The position numbers were made by a program, and so were the translations under genes. DNA of 34,175 nt. Origin: Flavobacteriales bacterium UBA7430 (GTDB lineage: Bacteria > Bacteroidota > Bacteroidia > Flavobacteriales > UBA7430). Of this stretch, positions 1 to 8,333 are shown one piece after another (position 1 is the stretch's first letter; each line of letters opens with the position of its first letter). The stretch lies in NCBI GenBank assembly GCA_002478765.1, contig DLQO01000004.1, positions 1 to 34,175 of the forward strand, in the 5' to 3' direction. The notes beneath the pieces are model-generated. The model ran no database searches. It had not been told where the DNA came from and worked only from the letters and a program-made list of their open reading frames with translations.

Positions 1-1
1 T

Positions 2-733
2 AATATTGTTAATGGTTTCTTTGGTGGTATGGGCGGATGTGCGATGATTGGTCAAAGTATTATTAACATCAAGTCCGGTGGTCGAGGAAGACTTTCAGGT
101 ATTGTTGCTGCGTTGGCTCTGTTATGTTTTATTTTATTCGCATCAACTTACATTGAAATGGTTCCTATCGCTGCATTGGTAGGTGTGATGTTTATGGTTG
201 TAATCGGTACTTTCGCATGGAACACCTTTAAAGTTTGGAACAAAATACCGTTGCCGGATATCATCGTGATTGTTTTGGTTACGGTAATGACGGTAATCTT
301 TGATTTAGCGATAGCTGTTTTCGCTGGAGTTATTGTTTCTTCCTTGGTCTTCGCTTGGGAAAATGCGCTTCGTATTCGTGCTCGCAAATTCATCGATGAT
401 CATGGCATAAAACACTACGAGATATTTGGACCTCTATTCTTTGGGTCTGTCGAGTTGTTTAACTCTAAATTTACAATTTTTGAAGATCCAAAGGAGGTCA
501 TTATTGACTTCAAAGAGTCAAAAATAACGGATCAGTCAGCAATTGAAGCGATCAATAAGATGGCCGAACGCTACCAGAATCAGGGTAAAATGATTCATCT
601 ACGACATTTAAGCCCTGATTGTGTAGCACTCATTAAAAAGGCAGAGAAGATTTGTGATGTAAATGTGTTGGAAGATCCTGACTATTTCGTTGCTATTGAC
701 AATTACAACAAAGCGTTGTCTGGTTCGAATTAA
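2..733 (+). CDS. SulP family anion transporter, C-terminal part (5' end outside window)
   Basis: The reading frame is open from base 2, so the gene begins upstream and only the last 243 residues are present. The first visible residues are rich in Gly and resemble the conserved SulP segment near the middle of the membrane domain (GFFGGMGGCAMIGQS). Several hydrophobic membrane segments follow, up to about residue 125. The last 100 residues form a hydrophilic domain (starting KHYEIFGPLFFG) that fits a cytoplasmic STAS domain. SulP proteins move sulfate, bicarbonate or other anions across the inner membrane; the substrate cannot be read from this fragment. It converges on the methyltransferase gene with only 13 bases between the stop codons and no obvious terminator. 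Confidence 0.9.
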   Translation, partial: NIVNGFFGGMGGCAMIGQSIINIKSGGRGRLSGIVAALALLCFILFASTYIEMVPIAALVGVMFMVVIGTFAWNTFKVWNKIPLPDIIVIVLVTVMTVIFDLAIAVFAGVIVSSLVFAWENALRIRARKFIDDHGIKHYEIFGPLFFGSVELFNSKFTIFEDPKEVIIDFKESKITDQSAIEAINKMAERYQNQGKMIHLRHLSPDCVALIKKAEKICDVNVLEDPDYFVAIDNYNKALSGSN

Positions 734-746
734 GAACACATAGTTT

Positions 747-1925
747 TTATTTTGCCTGCACTTTTTTACACCACAACAGTTTTGGTTTTCCATCACTTAG
801 GGTTGTAGCAAATATGTAATTGTCTCCACCGTCCTTTAATTTTAGTTTCTTTTTTAAAACATCGACTTTTTGGAGGTAATTCCGGCAGGAAAGATTTGCT
901 TTTTGAATCTTCAGTTTCGTGAGTACTTTTCGGTTAGGGCTTAGAACATCTAGGAGTTTAAAGCTTCTTCCAGGGAAATTAGCAACCCATTTATCTGAAG
1001 TGTAAAGGTGCGTATTTTGGTGTAGTTTACTCAGTCCATATCGAGCTGCTATAGACTTAAATGCTCCAGCTTTCATGATGCTGGAATTTGCTTCGTATAT
1101 GTAGTTTTGAGGATTTGAAAGGTGTGTTTGAGTAGCTTTCTCCTCGGTTCCGGTAAAACAAAACGTCTCTTGATTGCCCTTTGTGATATTCACACAATGG
1201 ATTTTAACTTCACCGACAAAATTTTTCTCTAACAGATAGAGTACTTCTTTACATTCATTGTTTACCGAAACGACATGTACCTCTTTCACATATCTTAAAT
1301 CGATTAATGTCTGTTTTATGTCTAATAGGGGGGCGGTTTTGATGAGTATTTGACATGCTTTTTCAAACAGTTTATCCTGAATATTGATGACATTTGGATC
1401 ACAGTCTTGCAATCGAAAGACTCTTTGATTTTTACTTCGACGCGCTGGATCAATGAAAACCCAGTCCAATCCTTCACATTGATCAAGATGTTTTACGCCA
1501 TCCCCTGAAAAAACTGAATGATTTTCCTGCCCGAGTACATCCAGGTTGTGTTTAACTATTTCTGCTAAGTCTTTGTTCTGTTCACAGTAAATAACAGACT
1601 TTGCCTTTAATGCAAGAAAATAAGTATCTACTCCAAAACCTCCTGTTACATCGATTCCTTGCCCACCTGCTAGGATTTGGTTTTTGTATGCTGCTGTGGC
1701 TTCTGAGGAGCATTGTTCCATCGACAAACGAATGGGGTATAGGATTTTATCATTAACAAACCAACGAGGTAGTTTACTTTTCGCCAACTGTTTCCCAACC
1801 AATTGTTGTGCAACTACTTTCATATCCCACTCTGGGAATTTTGAAGCATGTAACATTATTTCAGCAGCTGTGCAATGCAGGTGCTGATTGATAAAGTCTT
1901 GCACGTCTTTATGCTTCACATCCAT
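747..1925 (-). CDS. Class I SAM-dependent methyltransferase with THUMP-like C-terminal domain
   Basis: 392 residues. The middle carries a Rossmann methyltransferase core: GIDVTGGFGVDTYFLALKA is the SAM-binding loop, and WVFIDPARRS is the motif IV region, with DPARR typical of this Bacteroidota family (PG_1098-like). The N-terminal 90 residues are a small helical/ferredoxin-like domain and the C-terminal 70 residues fit the THUMP-like domain, so an RNA substrate is likely, but the modified nucleotide is unknown to me. It is the last gene of a minus-strand run that starts at rsmE, 13 bases after the preceding gene. It may be co-transcribed with rsmE, another RNA methyltransferase. Confidence 0.85.
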   Translation of the reverse strand: MDVKHKDVQDFINQHLHCTAAEIMLHASKFPEWDMKVVAQQLVGKQLAKSKLPRWFVNDKILYPIRLSMEQCSSEATAAYKNQILAGGQGIDVTGGFGVDTYFLALKAKSVIYCEQNKDLAEIVKHNLDVLGQENHSVFSGDGVKHLDQCEGLDWVFIDPARRSKNQRVFRLQDCDPNVINIQDKLFEKACQILIKTAPLLDIKQTLIDLRYVKEVHVVSVNNECKEVLYLLEKNFVGEVKIHCVNITKGNQETFCFTGTEEKATQTHLSNPQNYIYEANSSIMKAGAFKSIAARYGLSKLHQNTHLYTSDKWVANFPGRSFKLLDVLSPNRKVLTKLKIQKANLSCRNYLQKVDVLKKKLKLKDGGDNYIFATTLSDGKPKLLWCKKVQAK

Positions 1926-1938
1926 GCTTAATTCTTAT

Positions 1939-2349
1939 CTATATGGCCAGGCTGGATAGGGCAAAAATTATTAAAGTCGCACCAATTCCTACCGATGTTA
2001 CTGAACCTTCCATCAATCGTTTTCTTTTCTTTTTTGTTGCACCGTATCGATAGCCTTGGTAATAATCAGAATTTGAGAACAAGTAATCGTTGTTAGGATT
2101 TTGAAGGTTTATGAAACGTCTGTCTTTTGGAGGTGTAGCATAACATATTACTGCGGGTACATAGTAAGCAGGAAAGCTTACAAACCCGATAACAAAATCT
2201 CTTGTTCCATTAAAATGTCTTTTGGCGTCTAATACACCCTGATCGAAGTCCTTTGTGTATTTGTAATCATTAAATTGTTGATTATTTTTTTGTATTTGAG
2301 CACTAAGACCAAAAGATGTAAGGCATACAATCAGTAATAATATTTTCAT
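1939..2349 (-). CDS. Small exported membrane-associated protein, unknown function
   Basis: 136 residues with a clear N-terminal signal peptide ending LSAQ. The mature part shows FDQGVLDAKRHFNG, then a hydrophobic stretch (FVIGFVSFPAYYVPAVICYA) followed by a PPK turn, then NSDYYQGYRYGATKKKRKR, and a C-terminal hydrophobic segment of about 20 residues. This order (Gly-x-x-Asp-Ala repeat, hydrophobic stretch with Pro-Pro, Tyr-rich GY motif, Lys-rich segment, hydrophobic end) resembles a family of short Bacteroidota exported proteins of unknown role. The start ATG abuts the TAG of the upstream gene with no gap, so the two are almost certainly translationally coupled. No function can be assigned. 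Confidence 0.75.
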   Translation of the reverse strand: MKILLLIVCLTSFGLSAQIQKNNQQFNDYKYTKDFDQGVLDAKRHFNGTRDFVIGFVSFPAYYVPAVICYATPPKDRRFINLQNPNNDYLFSNSDYYQGYRYGATKKKRKRLMEGSVTSVGIGATLIIFALSSLAI

Positions 2350-2916
2350 CTACCGCTTATTAAAGTTAAAACCAATCGTTAATGTAAATCGATGACCCGT
2401 GTTGTAGGTTTCAGTTTGCCCCGCCCTGGTTTTTTCTTTCTTTACGGATGGTACCCAAGCAATGTTTATAGGGATGTAAAGGTTCCCTAAGTCTAAAGTT
2501 CTTCCAGCGCCAAGTACTAAAGTGGCTCCGGAGAGAGAAATGTTCGGACCGACCGCAAATTCATAACCCGAACTGAATCGAGCTCCAAACAGACCGCTTA
2601 TGCTTGGAAGGAAAAGACCGTACTCCAAACCGCCAATAAATGCGATTCCTTCAACCAGCCCAGCAATTTTATCATCTCCCATGACTTGCTTCTCAAATTG
2701 GTATCCAAATTGTGAAATAAATTGTGAGTTTAGACCCAATTCACTTTTTAGATCTCGAGTCAATTGACCCGTTGTAACGAAGGTTATACCCACTCTTGGT
2801 CCAGAAAGATTTTTTACCTGAGGATATGATAGGTTATCGTCATCTGAGTATTGAATTTGTGCAAAGGAATTCAAGTACAAAGAAGTACAAAGTAAGGTTA
2901 AGAATATTTTTTTCAT
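2350..2916 (-). CDS. Exported protein, probable outer-membrane beta-barrel-like, unknown function
   Basis: 188 residues with a signal peptide ending NSFAQ. The mature part alternates short hydrophobic and polar strands with many Gly residues (GLEYGLFLPSISG, GYEFAVGPNISLSG, HRFTLTIGFNFNKR), a pattern seen in small outer-membrane barrels, and it ends in a strand-like segment with aromatic residues. I do not recognise a named family. It lies 11 bases after the DUF4159 gene and directly abuts the next small exported gene, so these three probably form one envelope-directed unit behind rsmE. Confidence 0.7.
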   Translation of the reverse strand: MKKIFLTLLCTSLYLNSFAQIQYSDDDNLSYPQVKNLSGPRVGITFVTTGQLTRDLKSELGLNSQFISQFGYQFEKQVMGDDKIAGLVEGIAFIGGLEYGLFLPSISGLFGARFSSGYEFAVGPNISLSGATLVLGAGRTLDLGNLYIPINIAWVPSVKKEKTRAGQTETYNTGHRFTLTIGFNFNKR

Positions 2917-2927
2917 GTTATGGTTTG

Positions 2928-3581
2928 TTAGTTCATTAATGCATATTGTAGAATGTTTCCACCCATTTTTAAAGCCAAACGGCGTATCTGACGACTGTCT
3001 TTATGAACTTCGTAGTCTTCCCAGCCGTCTCCCAGATCCGATTCAAAGGTATAAAAACATACGAGGCGAGCCTCATAGATCAATCCAAAACCACGCGCAG
3101 GTTGGCCGTCGTGTTCGTGAATTTTTGGCAACCCAGTATCGAAGTTTGTGTTTTGGTGATATATTGGATGACTGAATGGCAATTCTATGAAATCAAGCTC
3201 TGGAAATACTTTTTTCATTTCAGGTCGGATGTAGGGGTCCATGCCATAGTTGTCGTCGATATGTAAAAATCCGCCACCAATTAGATAGGTTCTAAGATTC
3301 TCTGTTTCAACATCTGAAAAAACGACATTACCATGTCCCGTCATGTGAATGAATGGATAACGAAACAATTCCGAACTGGACACATCAACCACATCATAGT
3401 TAGGGTGGATGTTCATGTTTAATTCCTTTGAACAAAAAGTAATTAAATTGGTCATTGAAGTTGGGTTTGAATACCAATCGCCTCCGCCATTGTATTTCAA
3501 AACGCCTACTTTATAACTGTAACTATTAAAACCCATAATTATGGGCACTAAAATCAAGAATAAATACTTAAATTTTTTCAT
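2928..3581 (-). CDS. DUF4159 domain protein, exported
   Basis: 217 residues with an N-terminal hydrophobic signal (MKKFKYLFLILVPIIMGF). The rest is a single domain matching DUF4159: KYNGGGDWYSNPTSM near residue 30, YPFIHMTGHGNV near residue 75, and LRTYLIGGGFLHIDDN near residue 95. The fold is expected to be glutamine-amidotransferase/ThuA-like, with the GGGFLHIDD turn as its most conserved part; no enzymatic role is established as far as I know. The start codon lies 14 bases inside the end of rsmE, indicating translational coupling with a gene of unrelated function. Confidence 0.85.
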   Translation of the reverse strand: MKKFKYLFLILVPIIMGFNSYSYKVGVLKYNGGGDWYSNPTSMTNLITFCSKELNMNIHPNYDVVDVSSSELFRYPFIHMTGHGNVVFSDVETENLRTYLIGGGFLHIDDNYGMDPYIRPEMKKVFPELDFIELPFSHPIYHQNTNFDTGLPKIHEHDGQPARGFGLIYEARLVCFYTFESDLGDGWEDYEVHKDSRQIRRLALKMGGNILQYALMN

Positions 3582-4266
3582 TTTGTAAAGCTACGGTATG
3601 ACAGGCAACGACACCTGCTGTTTCTGTTCTTAGGCGAGAATTCCCCAGATGAATTGGTGTAAACTCATTCTTCAAAGCTAAGCTTATTTCATTAGTACTA
3701 AAATCTCCCTCAGGACCTATAAGTATGGTTGTATTTGAAGATGGTAAATTTTTTAAACTTTCTTTATTTTGATTTTCACAATGAGCAATATAGCACGACG
3801 TCGATTGGTTTTTTAGAATGAAATTTCGAAATGAAATGGGGGCATTTAAAACAGGCAATTTTGCCTTTAGAGATTGTTTCGTAGCTGAAAGTAGTATTTT
3901 GAAAAGTCGTTCTTTCTTGATGGTTTTCCGTTCCGAATGATCGCAAAACACGGGTGTAATTTCATCAATACCGATTTCGGTTACCTTTTCTAAAAACCAT
4001 TCAAATCGGTCTATATTTTTCGGTGGAGCGATTGCTATATGTAGCTCATAAGGACGTTTTTCTTCAGGCCAAGATTTTATAATTTCAAAGGAGATCCTTT
4101 TTTGAGAAGCCATATTGATTCTTACTTCATAAAAGTTTCCTTCACCATCAATGAGATGGATTACATCACCAAGCTTCTTCCGAAGTACTTTAAAACAATG
4201 TCTGCTCTCATCTGGATTCAGATATAGAGTACCATTTATAACTTCTGGACAATAGAATAGTTGCAT
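3568..4266 (-). CDS. rsmE: 16S rRNA (uracil1498-N3)-methyltransferase RsmE
   Basis: 232 residues, the usual length. RsmE methylates N3 of U1498 in 16S rRNA on the assembled 30S subunit, using SAM. The N-terminal PUA-like part contains ESRHCFKVLRKKLGD. The C-terminal SPOUT knot shows TILIGPEGDFSTNEI and LGNSRLRTETAGV, the two loops that form the SAM pocket. The ATG at 4266 gives the expected N-terminus (MQLFYCPE). It heads a run of five minus-strand genes and lies 56 bases after pckA. The gap has no clear terminator, so read-through from pckA is possible. Confidence 0.95.
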   Translation of the reverse strand: MQLFYCPEVINGTLYLNPDESRHCFKVLRKKLGDVIHLIDGEGNFYEVRINMASQKRISFEIIKSWPEEKRPYELHIAIAPPKNIDRFEWFLEKVTEIGIDEITPVFCDHSERKTIKKERLFKILLSATKQSLKAKLPVLNAPISFRNFILKNQSTSCYIAHCENQNKESLKNLPSSNTTILIGPEGDFSTNEISLALKNEFTPIHLGNSRLRTETAGVVACHTVALQNEKI

Positions 4267-4322
4267 GAAACGAAAGTATAAAAATGCAAATCAATAGACG
4301 CGTATTCAATTATAAAAATGCT

Positions 4323-5936
4323 TCAACCTTCTACAATTACTTTTGGAGCAGCCTCAAGAATCTTTTCGTTAGCATCACTGTTAAAGGGTTCGAAATTAAC
4401 TCTAAATTCTTTAGCTAGGTCATTTGCCTTTGCGTCATAGGCAACTTTGTCACTCCAGGTGTTTCTTGGATTGAGTATGTCAGTAGGAATATTTGGACAA
4501 TTTTGCGGCATATGCAGACCAAAAATGGGGTGATTTTGATAGTCTACATTGTCTAGATCTCCCTCCAATGCTGCGCTTATCATTGAACGAGTATGTTTTA
4601 GTTTTATTCGAGATCCTACACCATATCCACCTCCAGACCACCCGGTATTAACCAACCATACATTCACTTCGCTTGCTGCCATCTTTTTACCCAGCATTTC
4701 TGCATATATAATTGGATGCAAGGGCATGAAAGGCGCGCCAAAACAAGCAGAAAATGTTGTTTTAGGTTCGGTAATCCCTTCCTCTGTCCCGGCTACTTTG
4801 GCTGTATATCCAGAAATAAAGTGATACATGGCTTGGCCTGTTGTTAGTTTGGAGATCGGAGGGAGCACTCCAAAAGCATCGCAGGTTAGAAAAAAAATGT
4901 TTTTTGGTTCAGGCCCTGTAGAAGGATTTTGAATGTTTTTAATGTAATTTATGGGGTAACTAACACGTGTATTTTGGGTTTTGGCATCTGAAGTATAGTC
5001 AGGCACATTTGTACCTTCGTTGAACGTAATATTCTCAAGCATGGCACCCTTTTTAATAGCGTGGAATATGTCCGGTTCTTTTTCTTCGAAAAGATCAATA
5101 CATTTTGCGTAACACCCTCCTTCAAAATTGAAGACTTCATTTTTTGACCATCCGTGTTCATCGTCCCCAATAAGATTTCTATTTGGATCTGTAGATAAAG
5201 TAGTTTTCCCCGTTCCTGATAGACCAAAAAATAATGCAGTATCTCCATTTTCCCCAACATTTGAAGAACAGTGCATGGATAGTATATTCTTTTCGTAGGG
5301 CAGAATAAAATTTAGAGCAGAGAAAATACCCTTCTTAATTTCACCGGTATAGCCTGTACCACCTATTAAAATTATTTTTTCAGAAAAGTTGATGATGGCG
5401 AAATTGTGTTTGCGAGTTCCATCTACTTCTGGGTCTGCCTTAAATCCTGGCGCATTTACAACGGTCCATTCTGATTTGAATGTATCAATTTCTGTGGCAG
5501 ACGGCCTTAAAAACATATTGTGCGTAAAAAGGCTTGACCAAGGATATTCGCTGACCACGGTTAGTGCTAATTTATGTTTGTCGGACGCACAAGCTATGGC
5601 ATTCTTAGCGTAGATTTCTTTGTTTGAGAAATAATGGATTACCTTGGTGTATAGTTGATGAAATTTATCAGAATCAAATGGGATGTTGATGTCTCCCCAC
5701 CACACGTATTTTTTTGTGATAGAATCTTCAACGATAAACCGATCTTTTGGCGACCTCCCGGTAAACTCTCCAGTATCTACTGCCAATGCACCTGTGTTGG
5801 AGTAAACACCCATTTTTTGTTTTACGGATATTTCAGCTAATGTGTCAGCATCTAAGTTCCAGTGAACGGTAGCATTTTCTATACCGTAATCAGATGCAGA
5901 TTGTTTTGATGATTTTTTCCCTAGTTCGATGTTCAT
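4323..5936 (-). CDS. pckA: Phosphoenolpyruvate carboxykinase (ATP)
   Basis: 537 residues, full length. It converts oxaloacetate and ATP to phosphoenolpyruvate, CO2 and ADP, the first committed step of gluconeogenesis in the cytoplasm. Visible motifs are FTGRSPKDRF with R61 (substrate-binding Arg), the P-loop GLSGTGKTTLSTD near residue 240, the Mg-binding stretch GDDEHGWS, and NFEGGCYAK. The long upstream gap (5937-6236) separates it from a divergent saccharopine dehydrogenase gene. Having pckA beside a lysine catabolism gene would suit growth on amino acids, but co-regulation is only inference. Confidence 0.97.
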   Translation of the reverse strand: MNIELGKKSSKQSASDYGIENATVHWNLDADTLAEISVKQKMGVYSNTGALAVDTGEFTGRSPKDRFIVEDSITKKYVWWGDINIPFDSDKFHQLYTKVIHYFSNKEIYAKNAIACASDKHKLALTVVSEYPWSSLFTHNMFLRPSATEIDTFKSEWTVVNAPGFKADPEVDGTRKHNFAIINFSEKIILIGGTGYTGEIKKGIFSALNFILPYEKNILSMHCSSNVGENGDTALFFGLSGTGKTTLSTDPNRNLIGDDEHGWSKNEVFNFEGGCYAKCIDLFEEKEPDIFHAIKKGAMLENITFNEGTNVPDYTSDAKTQNTRVSYPINYIKNIQNPSTGPEPKNIFFLTCDAFGVLPPISKLTTGQAMYHFISGYTAKVAGTEEGITEPKTTFSACFGAPFMPLHPIIYAEMLGKKMAASEVNVWLVNTGWSGGGYGVGSRIKLKHTRSMISAALEGDLDNVDYQNHPIFGLHMPQNCPNIPTDILNPRNTWSDKVAYDAKANDLAKEFRVNFEPFNSDANEKILEAAPKVIVEG

Positions 5937-6236
5937 TATTAAATTTTTAGTTAATCATTTCCAGTACAATAAGTTCACTACCTGAAAGGGTTTGAGGGAC
6001 TAGAGGTTCAAATTATTATAATCGCAACTTTTGGATTACCATTAAGTACAACGCGTCAAATTCAAACAACATTCACACCAATCTGTAATCTACACAAAAG
6101 ATTTTATGCGAGACTGATTTAAATGGATGTAAATAATTCTCTTAATGGATCTTTTGAAATTCAAGTATTTGAAAGTACGTATATATTCAAATTTATAAAA
6201 ATTGATTTACATTCGCTTAATGATATAGATAAACTG
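5937..6236. other. Divergent intergenic region pckA / saccharopine dehydrogenase
   Basis: About 300 AT-rich bases with no convincing gene. The plus-strand frame from 6123 is open into the dehydrogenase, but its first 38 codons give a segment unlike the family. On the minus strand TAATTTG, one base short of the TAnnTTTG element, lies about 70 bases before pckA. I found no clean promoter for the dehydrogenase and no strong palindrome. Confidence 0.5.
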
Positions 6237-7565
6237 ATGACAAAAAATATATTTATTATTGGAGCTGGACGATCAACACCTGCGCTTATAAAGTACCTTG
6301 TTGAGTTGTCCTTTAAAGAAAATATTCAACTAACGATTGCTGATAAAGACTTTCGTTTTTTACCTGTTGAGTTTGCAGACCATGAGCGTGTGAAAACTAT
6401 TTTTTTTGATGTTTTTGATGCCGACCAAAGAGCTCTGGAAATTCAAAAAGCAGATCTGGTAATTTCTATGCTACCTGCCCATCTACACTTGAAAGTTGCA
6501 AAAGATTGTGTGGCATTCATGAAACCTATGGTAACAGCTTCCTACGTTTCTAAGGAAATACGAAGCTTACACGAAAAAGCTACTCAGAAGGGGGTGTTGT
6601 TACTCAATGAAATGGGGTTAGACCCTGGGCTTGATCATATGTCCGCGATGAAAATCATTGATGAAATTAAATCCAAGGGCGGTTCTCTTAAAAGTTTCAA
6701 GTCTTTTTGTGGAGGCTTAATAGCTCCCGATTCAGACACCAACCCCTGGCAGTATAAGTTTACCTGGAATCCCCATAATGTGATACTCGCGGGTCAAGGC
6801 ACTGCAAAGTATTTGGAGGGTGGCCAATACAAATACATTCCTTACCATCAATTATTTCAAAGAACCACTCCTGTTCGGGTGCCAGATTATGGTGACTTTG
6901 AGGCTTATGCCAATAGAGATTCTATTTCTTACAGATCAATTTATCAATTAAAGGATGTGACAACTCTTTTAAGGGGTACACTAAGAAGGCCCGGTTTTGC
7001 TGAGGCATGGAATTTATTTGTTCAAATGGGTATGACAGATGATTCTTATGAAATGAATGTTTCAGCGATGACTTATAGGTCCTTTTTTACATCATTTTTG
7101 ATGCTGGGAAATCGTTCAATTGAAGATTGTTTGAAATCTGATTTTGGTGCTTCCAATTTGGTGGTTGAAAAAGTAAAGTGGCTTGGTTTCTTTGACGATA
7201 CATCAATTGAGCTGTGCCTATCATCTCCAGCACAAGTGTTGCAAAAACTTCTTGAAGATAAATGGAGGTTGGACGCAAGTGACAAGGATATGATTGTCAT
7301 GCAACATCAATTTACGTATGAATTAGAAAGTGAGATTCATGAATTACATTCCTCCTTAGTTTTGGTGGGTCATGATCAAATTCAAACAGCCATGTCAATG
7401 ACTGTAGGTTTGCCTCTTGCCATTGCTGCTAAACGCATTCTAAAAGGTGAAATTAAGACCGTTGGGGTAGCTGTACCTGTTTCTAAGGAGATGTATTTAC
7501 CTATACTAGCTGAACTGGAGCAATTCGGCATTCAATTTATCGAGCAGAATGTTTCAAAAGTGTAA
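6237..7565 (+). CDS. Saccharopine dehydrogenase (Lys9 / LKR-SDH type)
   Basis: 442 residues from the ATG at 6237. The frame is open from 6123, but the Rossmann strand IFIIGAGRSTPAL should be close to the N-terminus, as in other family members, so the downstream ATG is preferred. NEMGLDPGLDHMSA and the segment FCGGLIAPDSDTNPWQYKFTW match eukaryote-type saccharopine dehydrogenases, which split saccharopine to glutamate and aminoadipate semialdehyde during lysine breakdown. The C-terminal part is the catalytic/dimer domain. A lysine-ketoglutarate reductase partner is not in the window. Its end overlaps the end of convergent trmN6 by 12 bases. Carboxynorspermidine-type activity is less likely given the Lys9-like motifs. 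Confidence 0.88.
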   Translation: MTKNIFIIGAGRSTPALIKYLVELSFKENIQLTIADKDFRFLPVEFADHERVKTIFFDVFDADQRALEIQKADLVISMLPAHLHLKVAKDCVAFMKPMVTASYVSKEIRSLHEKATQKGVLLLNEMGLDPGLDHMSAMKIIDEIKSKGGSLKSFKSFCGGLIAPDSDTNPWQYKFTWNPHNVILAGQGTAKYLEGGQYKYIPYHQLFQRTTPVRVPDYGDFEAYANRDSISYRSIYQLKDVTTLLRGTLRRPGFAEAWNLFVQMGMTDDSYEMNVSAMTYRSFFTSFLMLGNRSIEDCLKSDFGASNLVVEKVKWLGFFDDTSIELCLSSPAQVLQKLLEDKWRLDASDKDMIVMQHQFTYELESEIHELHSSLVLVGHDQIQTAMSMTVGLPLAIAAKRILKGEIKTVGVAVPVSKEMYLPILAELEQFGIQFIEQNVSKV

Positions 7566-8258
7566 ATAAAAGTCTTTGGTCAATTCAATATACTCTTTTG
7601 AATACTGTCCCTCAGCAGCATAAATGCAAATTTCTGAATCCGTTCTAACAGATTCCTCTTTACTGATCAATAATAAAGCTCTTTTTCCGGGTTGGTTCTT
7701 AAAGGATTTAACAATCAAATAATCTTTAATGAAACATCCTTTTTGAGAGATTTTATCTACGACTTTCAGTGACTCATTTATAGGCAAGACACAAGCTAAG
7801 TCTGATTTCTGTCTGCCATATTTATACCACAGTTCTAACAAGTCGTCTGTTGAGAAATGCGCTTGATGTCTGGCTTTTTGTCGGTTCTGATTTTTTGATA
7901 AAATTGATTTATCAAAGTAGGGTGGATTGGCAATCACTAAATCAAATTTACTTTTAGACTCCCAGGTTTTTGCATCCGTCAACACCACATTGATTTGATC
8001 TTTCCAAACGCTAACTTTGGCATTGTTTTTTGCTTGTTTATAAGCATCTTCATCCATCTCAATGGCGGTGATTTTTGCATCTGGTTTTTTTTGAGCCATC
8101 ATGAGAGCTAGTAAGCCTGTTCCTGTTCCTACATCGAGTATCTCGTTGTATGTATGATCCATTTTCATCCAGGCTCCCAAAAGAATACTATCCGTACCAA
8201 CTTTCATGGCCGTTTTATCTTGTTTGATACTGAATTTTTTAAAATAGAAAATACTCAC
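7554..8258 (-). CDS. trmN6: tRNA1(Val) (adenine37-N6)-methyltransferase
   Basis: 234 residues starting at GTG. Family members begin with a short FxFKxFxIxQDKxAMKVGTD segment, which here starts right after the GTG (FYFKKFSIKQDK), so GTG is the proper start; the only nearby ATG upstream (8265) is in another frame. Motif I is ILDVGTGTGLLALMMA and the N6-adenine catalytic motif is ANPPYF. The enzyme methylates A37 of a valine tRNA in E. coli. It is separated from the upstream oxoamine synthase gene by a strong terminator, so it needs its own promoter, which I could not locate in the 20 bases between. Confidence 0.92.
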   Translation of the reverse strand: MSIFYFKKFSIKQDKTAMKVGTDSILLGAWMKMDHTYNEILDVGTGTGLLALMMAQKKPDAKITAIEMDEDAYKQAKNNAKVSVWKDQINVVLTDAKTWESKSKFDLVIANPPYFDKSILSKNQNRQKARHQAHFSTDDLLELWYKYGRQKSDLACVLPINESLKVVDKISQKGCFIKDYLIVKSFKNQPGKRALLLISKEESVRTDSEICIYAAEGQYSKEYIELTKDFYLHF

Positions 8259-8277
8259 AGTGCATGGTTTTTTTAAT

Positions 8278-8308
8278 AAAAAAAAGCCCCGTATTTCTAC
8301 GGAACTTT
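8278..8308 (-). terminator. Rho-independent terminator of the oxoamine synthase gene
   Basis: Read on the minus strand: AAAGTTCCGTA, a GAAA tetraloop, then TACGGGGCTTT and a run of T. The 11-pair stem is complete with two G-U pairs. It lies 26 bases after the stop of the gene at 8334-9575 and just before trmN6. Confidence 0.93.
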
Positions 8309-8333
8309 CTATTTCGAAATTAAAGGTTAATAG

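Noticed and set aside
6123..6236. N-terminal extension of the saccharopine dehydrogenase
   Set aside because: The 38 extra residues precede the Rossmann strand that normally starts the protein; the ATG at 6237 fits the family better.
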